From assembly GCF_051549855.1 (NCBI RefSeq), contig NZ_CP196080.1, positions 186,001-250,000 of the forward strand: DNA of 64,000 nucleotides, written 5' to 3'. A model generated the notes under the pieces. The model saw nothing but the letters and a program-made list of their open reading frames with translations, was not told the DNA's origin and ran no database searches. Positions 18,807 to 30,012 of the stretch are shown here, piece by piece (position 1 is the stretch's first letter; the number at the start of each line of letters is the position of its first letter). Source of the stretch: Metamycoplasma sp051549855. GTDB lineage: Bacteria > Bacillota_I > Bacilli_A > Mycoplasmatales > Metamycoplasmataceae. The position numbers and the translations under genes are program-made.

Positions 18807-20078
18807 ATGTATCAAAAAGTAAAAGGAACAAAAGATATTTTTGGTCAGGAAGCAAATTTATATTTACAGATAGTCGATACATTTAAGAATATTTGTCAAA
18901 AATATTCTTTTTCTTATATAGAGACACCTATCATCGAACACACTGAATTATTTGTTCGCTCTGCTGGTGAATTCAGCGACATTGTAAATAAAGAAATGTA
19001 TTCTTTCCAAACACGCGGAGAAAAAATGATTAGTCTTCGTCCTGAAGGTACTGCTCCAGTAATTCGCAGTGTTGTTGAAAACAAGTTAGCAACAAATAAT
19101 TACTTAAAAGTTTTTTATTATGGCAATATGTACCGTTATGAGCGTCCACAAAAAGGTCGTTATCGCGAATTTAGACAAGGCGGGGTAGAATTTCTTGCTC
19201 CCAAAAGTGTTGACACTAATTTTGAAATAATTAAGTTGGCAAGTGATTTTCTAAACCAAATTAACATCAAAGATTTTGTTTTAGAAATTAATTCATTAGG
19301 TTCTGATGCTTCGCGTAAAACATACACTCAACATTTACAGAAATATTTTGCTAAGTATCAAGACAAATTGTCTGAAATCAATAAAAAGAGATTAGAAAAT
19401 AATGTTTTAAGAATTTTAGATGATAAAGAACAAAATGATTTGGATTTTGTCAAAAATGCACCACAATTATGAGATTTTCTTTCACAACATGAAAAAGATG
19501 ACTTTAATTCATTATGTAAATTATTGGAAAAGCACAACATCAACTATTCTGTTAATAAATCTTTAGTTCGAGGACTGGATTATTACAATGACATAGTTTT
19601 TGAATTTGTATCCACTTCACAAGCGCTGGGAACAAAATCTACTATTTTAGCTGGTGGACGTTATGATGGGATGTTAAAACAGTTAGGTGGACCTGATGTT
19701 GATTCAATTGGTTTTGCCTTTGGAATGGAAAGATTAGTTGAAATCTTGACACATAACAATTCAAACAAAAACTATTCGCAATACAAAAAAGTTTTAGTGG
19801 CTTATTTAAATGAAGATGAAAAAGAGGAAATGACAAATTTAGTTAGTCAACTAAGAAGCAGTAATGCCAAATTGAGTATTGAAATTTTCTATGAGCCTCT
19901 TTCAATTAAAAAAATGTTTAAAAAAGCAGAGCAAATTGAAGCAGACATCATCATTTTCAAAGAGTTAAATCAAGCTAAAAATCACTATAAGATTAAATAT
20001 GTTGACAAAGGAAAAATCTTACTGTCTGAAAAAACAATTGAGCTAAAAAATATCGAACAATTTATTGAGGAAATTTAA
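18807..20078 (+). CDS. hisS: Histidyl-tRNA synthetase
   Basis: 423 residues, class II synthetase. Motif 2 is GRYREFRQGGVEFL near residue 110, preceded by LRPEGTAPVIRS; the histidine-specific motif appears as LVRGLDYYNDIVFEF near residue 252; motif 3 is GFAFGMERLVE near residue 305. The anticodon-binding domain forms the last 100 residues. Start follows AAGGAGAAAAT. Paired with aspS, the usual order in Firmicutes. Confidence 0.95.
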
Positions 20079-20079
20079 T

Positions 20080-21777
20080 ATGAAAACAATATTTAACACA
20101 AGTTTGACCATTAAAAACGAAGGACAAAAAGTCACTCTTTATGGTTGAATAGCGAACAAAAGAAAATTTAAAAAACAACTGTTCGTTGACTTGAGAGATA
20201 GAAGTGGAATTATTCAAGTAATTTTTACTGATGTTTCAGATCCTTTATTAACTAAAGAAAGTGCAATTGAAGTAACGGGAACTGTAACAAAAAGACTGGA
20301 AGCTAATCCAAATTTAGCAACTGGAGAGATTGAAGTTCAAGTTGAATCATACAAAATCCTTAACAGCGCGAGTCAAATTCCTTTTGAAATCAATGACAAC
20401 GAAAAAAATACTGAAGCTAATGAAGACCTTCGTTTAGAATATCGTTTCTTAGATTTACGTCGTGAAAAAATGCAACAAAACATTGCTTTAAGACATAAAG
20501 TTTCACTAGAAACCCGTAAATTTTTCGATGCCAATGGATTTTTGGAAATTGAAACTCCTATTCTATGTAAATCAACACCGGAAGGAGCACGTGACTTTTT
20601 AGTTCCAACAAGAAAAAAGGGTAAATTTTTTGCACTACCACAATCTCCGCAATTGTATAAACAACTTTTAATGGCTTCAGGGTTTGAAAAATACTTCCAA
20701 ATAGCAAGAGTTTTCAGAGATGAAGACTCACGTAAAGACCGCCAACCTGAATTTACTCAAATTGACTTCGAAATGTCTTTTTCAACAGAAGAAGAATTGT
20801 TTAAACTTGTAGAAAATTACTATCAACACATTTTTAACTCATTAGGTTTAAAATTGAACATTCCATTTAGAAGAATGGATTTCTTTGAATCAATGGATAA
20901 ATATGGAAATGATAAACCAGACACAAGATACGGATATCTTCTAACTGATTATTCAGAACTACTAGCAAGCGAAGATGCTTTAAAATTTATTGCTTTTGAT
21001 AAAGATAGTTCAAACGATTGAAAATACATAACCGAAATAGCAACAAAAAATAATGCTAAAAATTTTGCTATTTACAAAATTGAATCTAACAAAATAACAG
21101 ACCAAATGACAATAGGGAATAGTCTAGACAATAACCAACTTGAAAAACTACTATCGAAAGCAAACATTAGTGATGGTTCGCTATTTGTATGCTTTGGTAA
21201 ATATAGTGACATAACAAAATCTTTAGGAGCTGTTCGTGTTGTTTTAAATGATTTATATCTTCTTGCTGATCCAAATCGTTATGATTTCTTATGAATCGTA
21301 AATTGACCAATGTTTGAATTTAATGAAGATAGTCAAACTTATGAACCAGCTCACCATGCTTTTACTATGATTGATGAAAAAACTATGTCTTATTTTGAAA
21401 ACAATGAATATGACAAAGTTCGCGCTCGTTCATATGACTTAGTTTTAAATGGATATGAACTAGGTTCAGGTTCAGTTCGTATTAATGATCCAAAACTTCA
21501 ATCATTAATGTTTGAAAAATTAAATATGTCACCAAAAGAATATGAATCAAAATTTGGATTCTTCTTAAAAGCATTCAAATATGGTCTTCCGCCGCACTGT
21601 GGAATGGCTTTCGGACTTGAAAGAATCTTGATGATCCTAACTAATTCGCAATCAATTCGTGACGTTATTGCCTTTCCAAAAAATGCAAAACAAATTGATT
21701 TATTATCAAACTCTCCTTCAATGGTTACAAAAGACCAACTAGATGAGTACTTTTTAGCAATGAAAGGAGAAAAATAG
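20080..21777 (+). CDS. aspS: Aspartyl-tRNA synthetase
   Basis: 565 residues, class II synthetase. N-terminal OB fold binds the anticodon (LYGWIANKRKFKKQLFVDLR), motif 2 is FRDEDSRKDRQPEFTQIDFE, a bacterial GAD insertion occupies about 290-390, and motif 3 is GMAFGLERILMIL near the end. Since gatCAB is in this window, mischarging Asp-tRNA(Asn) is conceivable if asnS is absent, but that cannot be judged here. Start follows GAGGAAATTTAAT at the hisS stop. Confidence 0.95.
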
Positions 21778-21780
21778 TTA

Positions 21781-22023
21781 ATGACTATTTGATTAGTTTT
21801 AATTGCTATAGTGGCAATCATAATCATCATTATTTCTTTTTTAATGTCACCAGATTCAAATGGTTTCAGTGGTGCCCTTGTAGGTAGTGGAGACCTTGAC
21901 TTATTTAAAGTTTCAAAAGAAAGAGGTTTCAAAAAATTTCTTAAATATTCAATGATGATTTTCGGTTTTTTATTAATAATTATTGCTATTGTCCTGAGAG
22001 TTGTAATTCAAAATGGCAAATAG
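21781..22023 (+). CDS. secG: Preprotein translocase subunit SecG
   Basis: 80 residues with two membrane helices (about 3-21 and 57-74) joined by a polar loop SPDSNGFSGALVGSGDLDLF, which fits the SecG loop rich in Gly and Ser. SecG assists SecYEG during export. Identification is strengthened by position: secG directly upstream of rnr and smpB is a common Firmicute order. Starts 3 bases after aspS; end overlaps rnr by 11 bases. Confidence 0.82.
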
Positions 22024-24172
22024 TTATAAACGTTTTAATTTACAAACTAAAGACATTGTTGACTTACTAAAAAAAGAAAAAAAACCACTTCAATTTATCG
22101 AAATAGCAAAGCAACTAAAAGTTGCTAAATTTCATAATAAAGAACTGTCCGAATTGATTTTTGAATGCGAAAAGCTAAGGCTAGTAGAAAAAAACCGTGA
22201 AGGTCAATATTTTGCTCTTGACTATGTAACAGGTGGTTTTTTTGAAATTTCAATAACTAACAAAAGATTAGGTTTTATTGATTTTGAAGAAGATAAAAGC
22301 GCTCTGGCTTTACCATTCCAACTAAACAATGTTTTAGACAAAGATATTGTCCATGCTGATATTTACGGCTATGAACAAGAAGAAAAAACATTTTATCGTG
22401 CTTTTGTTACTCACGTTAAGGAACATCAAAAGAAAGTTGTAGTTGGTAAATTTGTAAAAGGTTTTAATGTGCCGACATTCTTTTTTGAAGCTTTTGATGA
22501 TCGCGACAGAGCCAAATATTTTGTGCAAAAATTGCCAGATGATTTTGTTTACGAAACCGAGCAATTGGCAAAAATGGAAGTCTTAAGTCCTAAAGCAGGT
22601 GGGTCACGAGTAGATGTTAAGTTTATTGAATACATAGGTAACATCAATAATCCACGTGTAATAGAAAAGAAGATCATAGCTCAAAATAATATTGAAATAG
22701 ATTTTGAAACTGAAGTTGAACAGCTTTCAAAATCATTACCAAAAGAAGTTTTAGCTTCTGATTATCAAAATCGTAAAGACTTAACCCAATTATTTACTGT
22801 TACCATTGATGGCGATGACACAAAAGATTTTGATGATGCAATTAGTTGTCAAAAAAGATCTGACGGAACTTTCGATTTGTGAGTTCACATAGCTGACGTT
22901 TCACATTATGTCAAAGAAAATGATGCAATTGACAAAGAAGCATTGGAAAGAGGAACATCAATCTATCTTCCCGACAAAGTTATTCCTATGCTTCCTTTTG
23001 AATTGTCAAATGGAATTTGTTCACTAAATCCACAACAAAAAAGATGTGCAATGACATTGCAAATGCACATTGATGAAAATGGTAAAAATATTTCTTATGA
23101 AATTTATCCATCAATAATCGAAAGTAATTATCGTTTAACTTATTCAAGAGTTAACGATTATTATGCTCAAAAACCTCACATTTTTGATTTCGAGACAACT
23201 TATTTACTTGACACAGCATTAGATATAAGTAAACTAATTCGAAAAATAAAAAATGACGAAGGGTATGTTGATTTCGAAATAGAAGAGCCAAAAATTATTA
23301 TGGATGGTGACAAGGTAGTAGACATCGTAATAAAAAGATCAGGCATCAGTGAAATGATGATTGAAGATTTTATGGTTCGTGCCAACGAAACAGTTGCGAC
23401 CATGATGGCAGACAAGAAAATACCTTCAATTTATCGTATTCATGCCGAGCCAGAACCGGAAAAAATCTTTAACTTGCAAGAAGTTCTAAACTTTTTAAAT
23501 TTAAATGTTAAAGTTCCTGACACTGGGCTTTCAAAAGATTTTGCCAAAATGATTGACAAAATAAAAGAAAAAGATCATTTTGATGATTTTCTTAAGGCTC
23601 ACTTACTAAGAACCTTATCAAAAGCAAAATATTCAGAAATAAATATTGGTCATTTTGGGTTAGCAAGCAGTTGTTATGCTCACTTTACAAGTCCAATTAG
23701 ACGTTATCCTGATTTATTATTGCATCGCCTAATAAGAGATTATATTTTTAATAGTCAGCCATTAAATGATGAAACAAAGGAATTATTAGAAAATAAAATC
23801 AGTGACATCGCCCAAAAGAACACTGATTCAGAAGTTGTGGCAATGTCAATTGAAAGAGATGTAGTTGATCTTAAAAAAGCAGAATTTTTTGAAGCTTTTG
23901 TTTCGCAAAAATATAAAGCTAAAGTGATCAGTTGTGAAAAATTCGGAGTATTTTTCGAATTGCCAAACTATAAAACCTCTATTCTTCTTAGGTTCGAAGA
24001 TATTCAAAGAGAAATGGTTTCACAAATCTCACCACTTCTTGCTAAGGGACCAACTTTAGAATTCAAAGCTGACAAAGATTATGAAATTGTAATTGCAAGC
24101 GTTGATAAAGCAAAGGGTCAAATCAACGCCTTATTACCAGAGGATTATTATGAAGCAAATAGTAAAAAATAA
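22013..24172 (+). CDS. rnr: Ribonuclease R
   Basis: 719 residues, 3'-5' exoribonuclease that degrades structured RNA and works with tmRNA-SmpB. N-terminal winged-helix and cold-shock-like domains (1-240), RNB catalytic domain with TIDGDDTKDFDDAISC near residue 265 holding the metal-binding Asp residues, HFTSPIRRYPDLLLHRL near residue 560, and a C-terminal S1 domain (about 625-710). One UGA Trp at 22880. Overlaps both secG (11 bases) and smpB (23 bases). Confidence 0.95.
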
Positions 24173-24584
24173 ATATCCTCGTTATGAATATGAAATCAAA
24201 GAAACATATGAATGTGGTATTTCTTTACAAGGATGAGAAGTAAAATCATTACGAGCTCAAAATGCCAATTTAAATAATGCTTTTTGCACCATTAAAGGTA
24301 ATGAAATGTGAATCAATAATTTTTACATTTCACAGTATATGAATGTTAAAGGTGATTTAGAAAGAACTAAAAAGCTTTTACTTCATAAGAATGAAATTAT
24401 TAGAATTCAATCAAAAGTAGAGAGATTGGGACTGCAAATCATTCCGACTCTAGTCTATTGAAAAAATAATCACATAAAAGTAGAGATTGCTCTTGCTAAG
24501 CATTTGAAAGTACATGACAAAAGACAAAAAATAATTCAAGAGGAAAATGATAAAAAATTGCAAAAAATCTTGAAACAATACTAA
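24150..24584 (+). CDS. smpB: SsrA-binding protein SmpB
   Basis: 144 residues, partner of tmRNA in rescuing stalled ribosomes. MKQIVKNKYPRYEYEIKETY, GISLQGWEVKSLR and the region ending KVHDKRQKIIQEENDKK match the family; the C-terminal basic tail that enters the mRNA channel is present. Five UGA Trp codons. Its start lies inside rnr, and tmRNA follows 30 bases after its stop, placing the whole rescue system (rnr, smpB, ssrA) together. Confidence 0.95.
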
Positions 24585-24592
24585 CCATAGCT

Positions 24593-24598
24593 TATAAT
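24593..24598 (+). promoter_or_regulatory. tmRNA promoter
   Basis: TATAAT 16 bases before the mature tmRNA 5' end, located just after the smpB stop. Confidence 0.6.
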
Positions 24599-24614
24599 TG
24601 CTATTGTTATTAAT

Positions 24615-24996
24615 GGGGGTGTAATGGCTTCGACAGGCACAAGCTCCTTAAAAGCGCAGTAGTGTGGCAGACTATAATTGCTTCTAGGCTTTCAATGACC
24701 GGAAAAACTAGCGAAAACGAAGAACTATCAGTTTCACCTGTATTCTTCAATCGTCAATCAAATCTATTATTCGCTTAATGAATTTTAGTCAACTTTTCTA
24801 TGCCCGCTAGAAAAAGTTGTCGTTAGGGCTTAGGTTTCAAAAGTGCAACTATTTTGAAACTGAAAAATGAGTTGCCATTAACAAATTGATTTTGTTGTCT
24901 TATTGATTTGTTAATGTATTTCAAAGACAACTAAACTGTAGTACTTGCAAGTAAGTTTGTGTGTGGACCGGGGTTCAATTCCCCGCATCTCCACCA
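24615..24996 (+). ncRNA. ssrA: tmRNA (SsrA)
   Basis: The tRNA-like half begins GGGGGTGTAATGGCTTCGAC and ends CGGGGTTCAATTCCCCG then CATCTCC and ACCA, with acceptor GGGGGTG pairing CATCTCC. The tag reading frame runs from the resume codon GGA (24701) to TAA (24776-24778) and encodes 25 residues: GKTSENEELS followed by VSPVFFNRQSNLLFA. The ending LLFA is a normal protease-recognition tail. Total length about 382 nt. Confidence 0.93.
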
Positions 24997-25041
24997 TTTT
25001 TTTATATCTTTTTTGCTAAAAAGACTGAAAAAGTAACAAAA

Positions 25042-25071
25042 AACTAGGAAAAAATTATCTTTTTCCTAGTT
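25042..25071 (-). terminator. Terminator of the nitroreductase gene
   Basis: AACTAGGAAAAA and TTTTTCCTAGTT form a 12-bp stem. On the minus strand it is followed by a T-run (TTTTTTG), so it serves the minus-strand gene. Confidence 0.85.
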
Positions 25072-25086
25072 GTGAGTGTGTTTATT

Positions 25087-25818
25087 TTATTTGTTTTGTA
25101 ATTTAAGGTCTCAAATTTCTTCGATTTCTTTAGTATTCATGTTGTATCTAGATGCACTTAGAATCGAGGCTTCATAGTATGAATATGCTTTTTTATCTGG
25201 AGCTAGTTTTGTAAAGTAATCTTCCAATTCTTTACTATATCTTTTAGCTTCGATATCTAATGAATCAATGTCATATTTACCTTCAAAAACCCTATTTAGT
25301 TTAGGTTTAACACTAACTTCTTCATCAAGATATCCAAGTGCTAAACCGATAACTGGAAATGCCTGACCTTTAATGTTTAATAGTTGTCTTAGTTCTGGAA
25401 TCATTGTTCTTACTAAACCTAAAAAGCAAGTACCTAAACCATTCGAAATGGCAACGTCTTGTAACATAGTAGCTTGAATGTAAGCGTCTCCAGCAGCAAC
25501 TAAAAATCCTTCTTTTGTGTGTAAATCATATTTAATTTCTGGGTAGTGCTTCTGAGCTAAATTCATGCGATTGAAATCAGCCACAAAAACAACAAACATT
25601 GCACAGCTTTCAACAGCTCGAGCAAATTTATTTGCCTGCCCGATTGCTTTTAGTTGTTCTTTATCGGTGATTATTATTGCACTTGAAGAATGTCAATTAG
25701 AAGAGTTAGGTGCCAATTTGATAGCATCGAATAATTTCTTTTTTAATTCATCGTCAATTGCTTTATCTTTAAATTTTCTAATACTTGTACGTTTTAAAAT
25801 TGCTTGGTATAAATCCAT
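25087..25818 (-). CDS. Nitroreductase family flavoprotein
   Basis: 243 residues. The N-terminus LYQAILKRTSIRKFKDKAI carries the FMN phosphate-binding R.S.R.F pattern, followed by KLAPNSSNWHSSS, also FMN-contacting. GLGTCFLGLVR and FPVIGLALGYLDE in the middle match the NfsA/FRP-like group. It would reduce nitro compounds, quinones or flavins with NAD(P)H; the physiological substrate is unknown. Start follows AAGGAGAAAAAT. Two UGA Trp codons, the last near the C-terminus (EEIWDLKLQNK). Monocistronic. Confidence 0.82.
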
Positions 25819-25902
25819 ATTTTTCTCCTTTTTTGTTATATTTTAGTCCAAAAAGGTTATTTTTGTCCAAATCTTAGTACCCTAAAGCAAGACAAATTAT
25901 TG

Positions 25903-25908
25903 TATAAT
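25903..25908 (+). promoter_or_regulatory. prfA promoter, near-leaderless
   Basis: TATAAT preceded by TTG, ending 9 bases before the ATG at 25918. No Shine-Dalgarno sequence. Confidence 0.6.
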
Positions 25909-25917
25909 AATTTAATT

Positions 25918-27000
25918 ATGGAAAAGACAATGCTTTCAAGCCTAAGTGCTATCAAAACTAAATATTTGGATATTCAAGAAGATTTATTAAAACCTGAAAT
26001 TTACAATGACACCAAAAAATATGCAAAATTGCAAAAAGAACAAAATGCAATTCGTGACATTTATGAAAGCTTCGTAAAATGAGAAAAAAGTAATGATGCT
26101 TTTATTCAAGCTAAAGAAGTATTAAAAAACGAAAAAGATGCTGAATTGTTAGAATTAGCAAAAATGGAAATTGAATCGCTTGAAGAAGAAATGACCACTC
26201 TTGAAGAAGAACTAAAAATTCTTTTATTACCTAAAGATGAAAATGACGAAAGAGACGTTATCATCGAAATTAGAGGAGCAGCCGGTGGAGATGAAGCTAA
26301 CATTTTTGCTGGTGACTTGTTTAGAATGTATCAAAAATATGCTGATCTAAATGATATGAAAGTCCAAATGATCGATTCAACATTTGGAGCATCTGGTGGA
26401 TTTAGTCAAGTTGTCTTTTCAGTGAGTGGAGATAAAGTCTTTTCAAAATTAAAATTTGAAAGAGGAGTTCACCGTGTACAAAGAATTCCTGCTACCGAAA
26501 CAAAAGGTAGAGTCCATACCTCAACTGTTACTGTAACAGTTCTTCCTGCTGTCGATGATGATGTCGAAATTGAAATCAGACCACAAGATTTAAAAGTGGA
26601 CACTTTCCGTTCTTCAGGAGCAGGTGGACAAAGTGTTAATACAACCGATAGTGCTGTCCGTATTACTCACATTCCAACAGGTTTAGTAGTTACATCGCAA
26701 GATGAACGTTCACAAATTGCTAACCGTCAACAAGCAATGAAATTAATGAAATCTAAACTATATGAAATGGAAGTAAGAAAAAGAGAAGAGGAGGAAGGAA
26801 CTATTCGCAAACTTGCTGGTTCAGGTGATAGAAGTGAAAAAATTCGAACTTATAACTATCCACAAGACAGAGTTACAGATCATAGAATAGGATTTTCAAC
26901 TTCGCTTAAAAATGTTATGGATGGAAACATGACTTCGCTAATTGAATCATTATTAGCTGAAGAAAGAGCAGAAAAAATTGCTCAAATTGGAGAACAATAA
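25918..27000 (+). CDS. prfA: Peptide chain release factor 1
   Basis: 360 residues, recognises UAA and UAG. The GGQ catalytic motif lies at residues 236-238 within RSSGAGGQSVNTTDSA. The long helical N-terminal domain and the C-terminal RTYNYPQDRVTDHR segment are standard. RF1 suffices here because UGA is sense; no RF2 gene is seen. The start at 25918 is preferred over the in-frame TTG at 25900, which overlaps the -10 box. prmC, which methylates the GGQ glutamine, follows after 5 bases. Confidence 0.96.
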
Positions 27001-27005
27001 TTAAC

Positions 27006-27719
27006 ATGCCTACACAAGAAGAACTTTTGCGTGAAAAACACCGAAACAATTTAGAACTAAAAGTTTCAAAAAAAGAGCAAAAGCTTCTTAAAAAAGGTTA
27101 TCCAGTACAAAGAATAATCGGCTTTTGCGAAATGCAAAATGTCCGAATTTTTTTAAATCGATTTGTGCTAATTCCTCGTTATGAAACGGAAGAACTTATT
27201 TTAGAAGCTTATAACCACATTAACAAAGACTCGACAGTTTTAGATCTTGGAACAGGTAGTGGTTTCATAGCAATAGCGATACAAAAAAACAAAAAATGCT
27301 ATGTTGACGCAGTAGAAAAGAACTTTTTTGCACTAAAACAAGCCAAGAAGAACTCTTTTATTAACGAAACTAAAATCAATTTTATTCGCTCCGATTGATT
27401 CAAAAAAGTTACAAAAAAATATGATGTCATCATTTCTAATCCGCCTTATCTGAACTATCAAGAAGTCATTAACAAACCAAAATTTGATCCTAAATATGCC
27501 TTGTATGCTAAAGATTCAGGCCTTAGAGATTATTTAAAAATTCTTAAAAAAGCACATTTATTTTTAAATAAAAACGGTGTTTTAATATTTGAAATCGATG
27601 ATTTTGTAGCACCATTTTTCGAAAAAAATTATCCTAAAAGCAACATTATTAAAGACATTAATGGCAAGAAAAGAATAGTAGTCATAACAAAGCAAGAATT
27701 AGAAAATTTAGCACTCTAG
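27006..27719 (+). CDS. prmC: Release factor glutamine methyltransferase PrmC
   Basis: 237 residues. SAM-dependent enzyme methylating the GGQ glutamine of RF1. SAM-binding VLDLGTGSGFIAIAI lies near residue 80 and the catalytic NPPYLNYQEV near residue 146. It follows prfA directly, the usual arrangement. It is shorter than the typical 270-290 residues, mainly at the N-terminal helical domain. One UGA Trp near residue 131. The stop codon TAG (27717-27719) falls inside the CIRCE element of dnaJ. Confidence 0.92.
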
Positions 27720-27734
27720 TCCTTTTTGTGCTAA
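27708..27734 (+). promoter_or_regulatory. CIRCE operator (HrcA site) upstream of dnaJ
   Basis: TTAGCACTC, nine-base spacer, TTGTGCTAA: left arm perfect, right arm 7 of 9. It overlaps the last codons of prmC and the extended -10 TGCTAAAAT (27729-27737) of dnaJ. Confidence 0.88.
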
Positions 27735-27737
27735 AAT
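27729..27737 (+). promoter_or_regulatory. dnaJ promoter, near-leaderless
   Basis: Extended -10 TGCTAAAAT sharing bases with the right CIRCE arm; it ends 9 bases before the ATG at 27747. No Shine-Dalgarno sequence. Confidence 0.65.
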
Positions 27738-27746
27738 ATATTTATT

Positions 27747-28883
27747 ATGGCAGATAAAAAACGTGATTACTATGAAGTATTAGGAATTTCTAAGACAGCA
27801 ACTGAAAAAGAAATTAAATCAGCATATCGTAAACTAGCGATGCAATATCACCCGGACAGAAATAAAGAACCAGGAGCAGAAGAAAAATTTAAAGAAGTTT
27901 CGGAAGCATACGAAGTTTTAAGTGATCCAGAGAAAAGAGCTAAATACGATAAATTTGGACATGCTGCTTTTGACCAAATGGGTGGAGCTTCAGGGTTCTC
28001 GAACGCGTCTGATATCTTCAAACAATTTTTTGGTGGATTTTCAAAAGCATTTAGCTTTGATGAATTCGATGGCTTTGGTGATTTCTTTGGTGGTGCCTTT
28101 GGACGTTCAAAACCCAATGGTCCAACAAAAGGAGCTGATTTAGAGCAAAGAATAACAATAACATTTCTTGAATCAGTATTCGGAGTCAAAAAAACCTTAA
28201 AACTTCAAAAAATCGAGATTTGTGATTTATGTAAAGGCAAAGGAGCTGAAAAAGACGAAGACTTTAAGAAGTGTTCTACTTGTGATGGCGGGGGTAAAGT
28301 TGCTTCTTCAATGTTTGGTTTATTTCAAAGTGTAACAACTTGTCCTGATTGTTCTGGTACTGGAAAAATAATTGTCAAAAAATGTTCAAAATGTAAAGGT
28401 AATGGTTCAATTAGAACTAATGTTGAACAAGAAGTTGACATTCCAGCAGGAATAATGAGTGGTCAAGTTCTTTTGCTAAAAGGGTTCGGAATTCCATCAA
28501 AAAATGGTGGACAAACCGGAGATATGCGACTTGTTATTGAAGTTAAGCGTCATGACTACTACCGTAGAATTGATAATGATATTATTTTAGAAGTTCCTGT
28601 ATCAGTTAAATCAATAATAGCTGAAGAAACTATTTATGTGCCAACGCCATATGGTGAAAAACCAATAAAACTTGACAAAAAAAATCAAGATGGTGACACA
28701 TTCATAATCAAAGATTGTGGATTTAAGTTCTTAAACCAAAATAAATATGGAAAAATGATTGTAAGAATTAAAACATTTATTCCTACTTTATCAGATTCAG
28801 AGCGAAAAATCGTTGTTCAAGCTCTTGAAAATAATAAAGATAATACCTATGAAAAATGAGTTAAAGAAGTTAGTAAAAAATAG
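27747..28883 (+). CDS. dnaJ: Chaperone DnaJ
   Basis: 378 residues, Hsp40 cochaperone that stimulates DnaK ATPase. J domain at 1-70 with HPD motif (YHPDRN), Gly/Phe-rich region (about 75-130), four CxxCxGxG zinc-binding repeats (CDLCKGKG, CSTCDGGG, CPDCSGTG, CSKCKGNG; about 157-220), and two C-terminal substrate domains. A UGA Trp close to the end (28857) extends the protein by eight residues beyond a standard-code stop. Heat control through the CIRCE site is expected. Confidence 0.96.
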
Positions 28884-28897
28884 CTAACTTTTTTATT
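28867..28897 (+). terminator. Terminator overlapping the dnaJ stop
   Basis: AAGTTAG, loop TAAAAAATAG (containing the stop codon), CTAACTT and a T-run. Confidence 0.85.
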
Positions 28898-28929
28898 TTT
28901 TTAAAGCATTATGTGGCTATAATTCTTTT

Positions 28930-29334
28930 ATGAATTTGCCTAGTAGAAAGCAGCATTTTAAAAATTATCGTGAAGAGCTAAAAAAGACTAGTTCTTTAGT
29001 AAAAACTATTAAAAAAACCCGTAAAGAATATTTAAAATTAAGAGATAAGCTAACGGGTTATTTTGAAGATTTTGAAAAAGAATTTAACGATTTCAAAACT
29101 TATGTTGAAAATGAAACGATCATTAAAGAAAAAGTGAATTCTGCTAAACCAAAATCTAGTAATGATGATTTCATTACAAAACAAATTGCAAATCTTGAAA
29201 CCGTTAAACAAAAAAATAAGTTGGATGGTGAAATGATTTATGAGCAAAAATTCTTGCCATTGTTACATGATGCAAAAATCGATGCAATTCAAAATATCGT
29301 TGAAACAGAATTAAGTAAACTAAGAGGAGAATAA
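28930..29334 (+). CDS. Unknown coiled-coil protein upstream of cmk
   Basis: 134 residues, highly charged (Lys and Glu), with heptad-like stretches (about 15-55 and 75-130) predicting coiled coil, no signal peptide and no membrane segment. I recognise no family. It starts 6 bases after a TATAAT box (28918-28923), a leaderless arrangement, and ends 2 bases before cmk behind AGAGGAGAATAATT, so it shares an operon with cmk-der-gpsA-hup. A cytoplasmic structural or nucleic-acid related role is only a guess. Confidence 0.75.
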   Translation: MNLPSRKQHFKNYREELKKTSSLVKTIKKTRKEYLKLRDKLTGYFEDFEKEFNDFKTYVENETIIKEKVNSAKPKSSNDDFITKQIANLETVKQKNKLDGEMIYEQKFLPLLHDAKIDAIQNIVETELSKLRGE

Positions 29335-29336
29335 TT

Positions 29337-30008
29337 ATGGAAAAGCGCATTAACATAGCAATTGATGGTCCAAGCGGTGTTGGTAAATCTAGTGTTGCCA
29401 AACTTCTAGCCAAAGAATTGGGCTATTTCTTTATCTCAAGTGGTTCAATTTATCGACTAATTGCTCTAAACGCAATTGAGCAAAAATTGGACTTAACAAA
29501 TGAGAGTCAAGTGAATAGTCAATGAAATTTCGAAGACATCAAAATTGATGAAAAAGAACAAGTGTATTTTAAAGGTCGTAATGTTACTCATGATTTAAGA
29601 AAAGATGAAGTTTCCAAAGCAGCAAGTGACATTGCAGTTTATCCTTCTGTTCGTAAAAAAGTAGTTGACTTTTTACAATGATATTCTGTTTCTTATAAAG
29701 GAATTATCATTGATGGTCGTGATGCAACTTACCGTATTCTTCCTACTGCTGAACTTAAAATTTTCTTATGAGCTGATGCTGACATTAGAGCAAAACGTAG
29801 AGTTTTACAAAATGCTGAATTAGGTTTCGATAGTGACTATGACAAAACATTGCAAGAAATTATTGCAAGGGATGAACAAGATATGAATCGCAAAGAAGAT
29901 CCATTAATATGTTCACCAGGTTCGATTAGAATTGATTCATCGAAAAAAAGTCTTCTAGAGGTTTATGCAGAAATACGTGCTTTAGCCTTAGAAAAAATTA
30001 AGGAGTAA
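29337..30008 (+). CDS. cmk: Cytidylate kinase
   Basis: 223 residues, phosphorylates CMP and dCMP with ATP. P-loop IAIDGPSGVGKSSVAK at about 6-21, IDGRDATYRILP near residue 125, and a C-terminal segment RDEQDMNRKEDPL matching family ...RD..D..R...PL. Start follows AGAGGAGAATAATT. Three UGA Trp codons. cmk-der is a conserved Firmicute pair. Confidence 0.94.
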
Positions 30009-30012
30009 AAGC

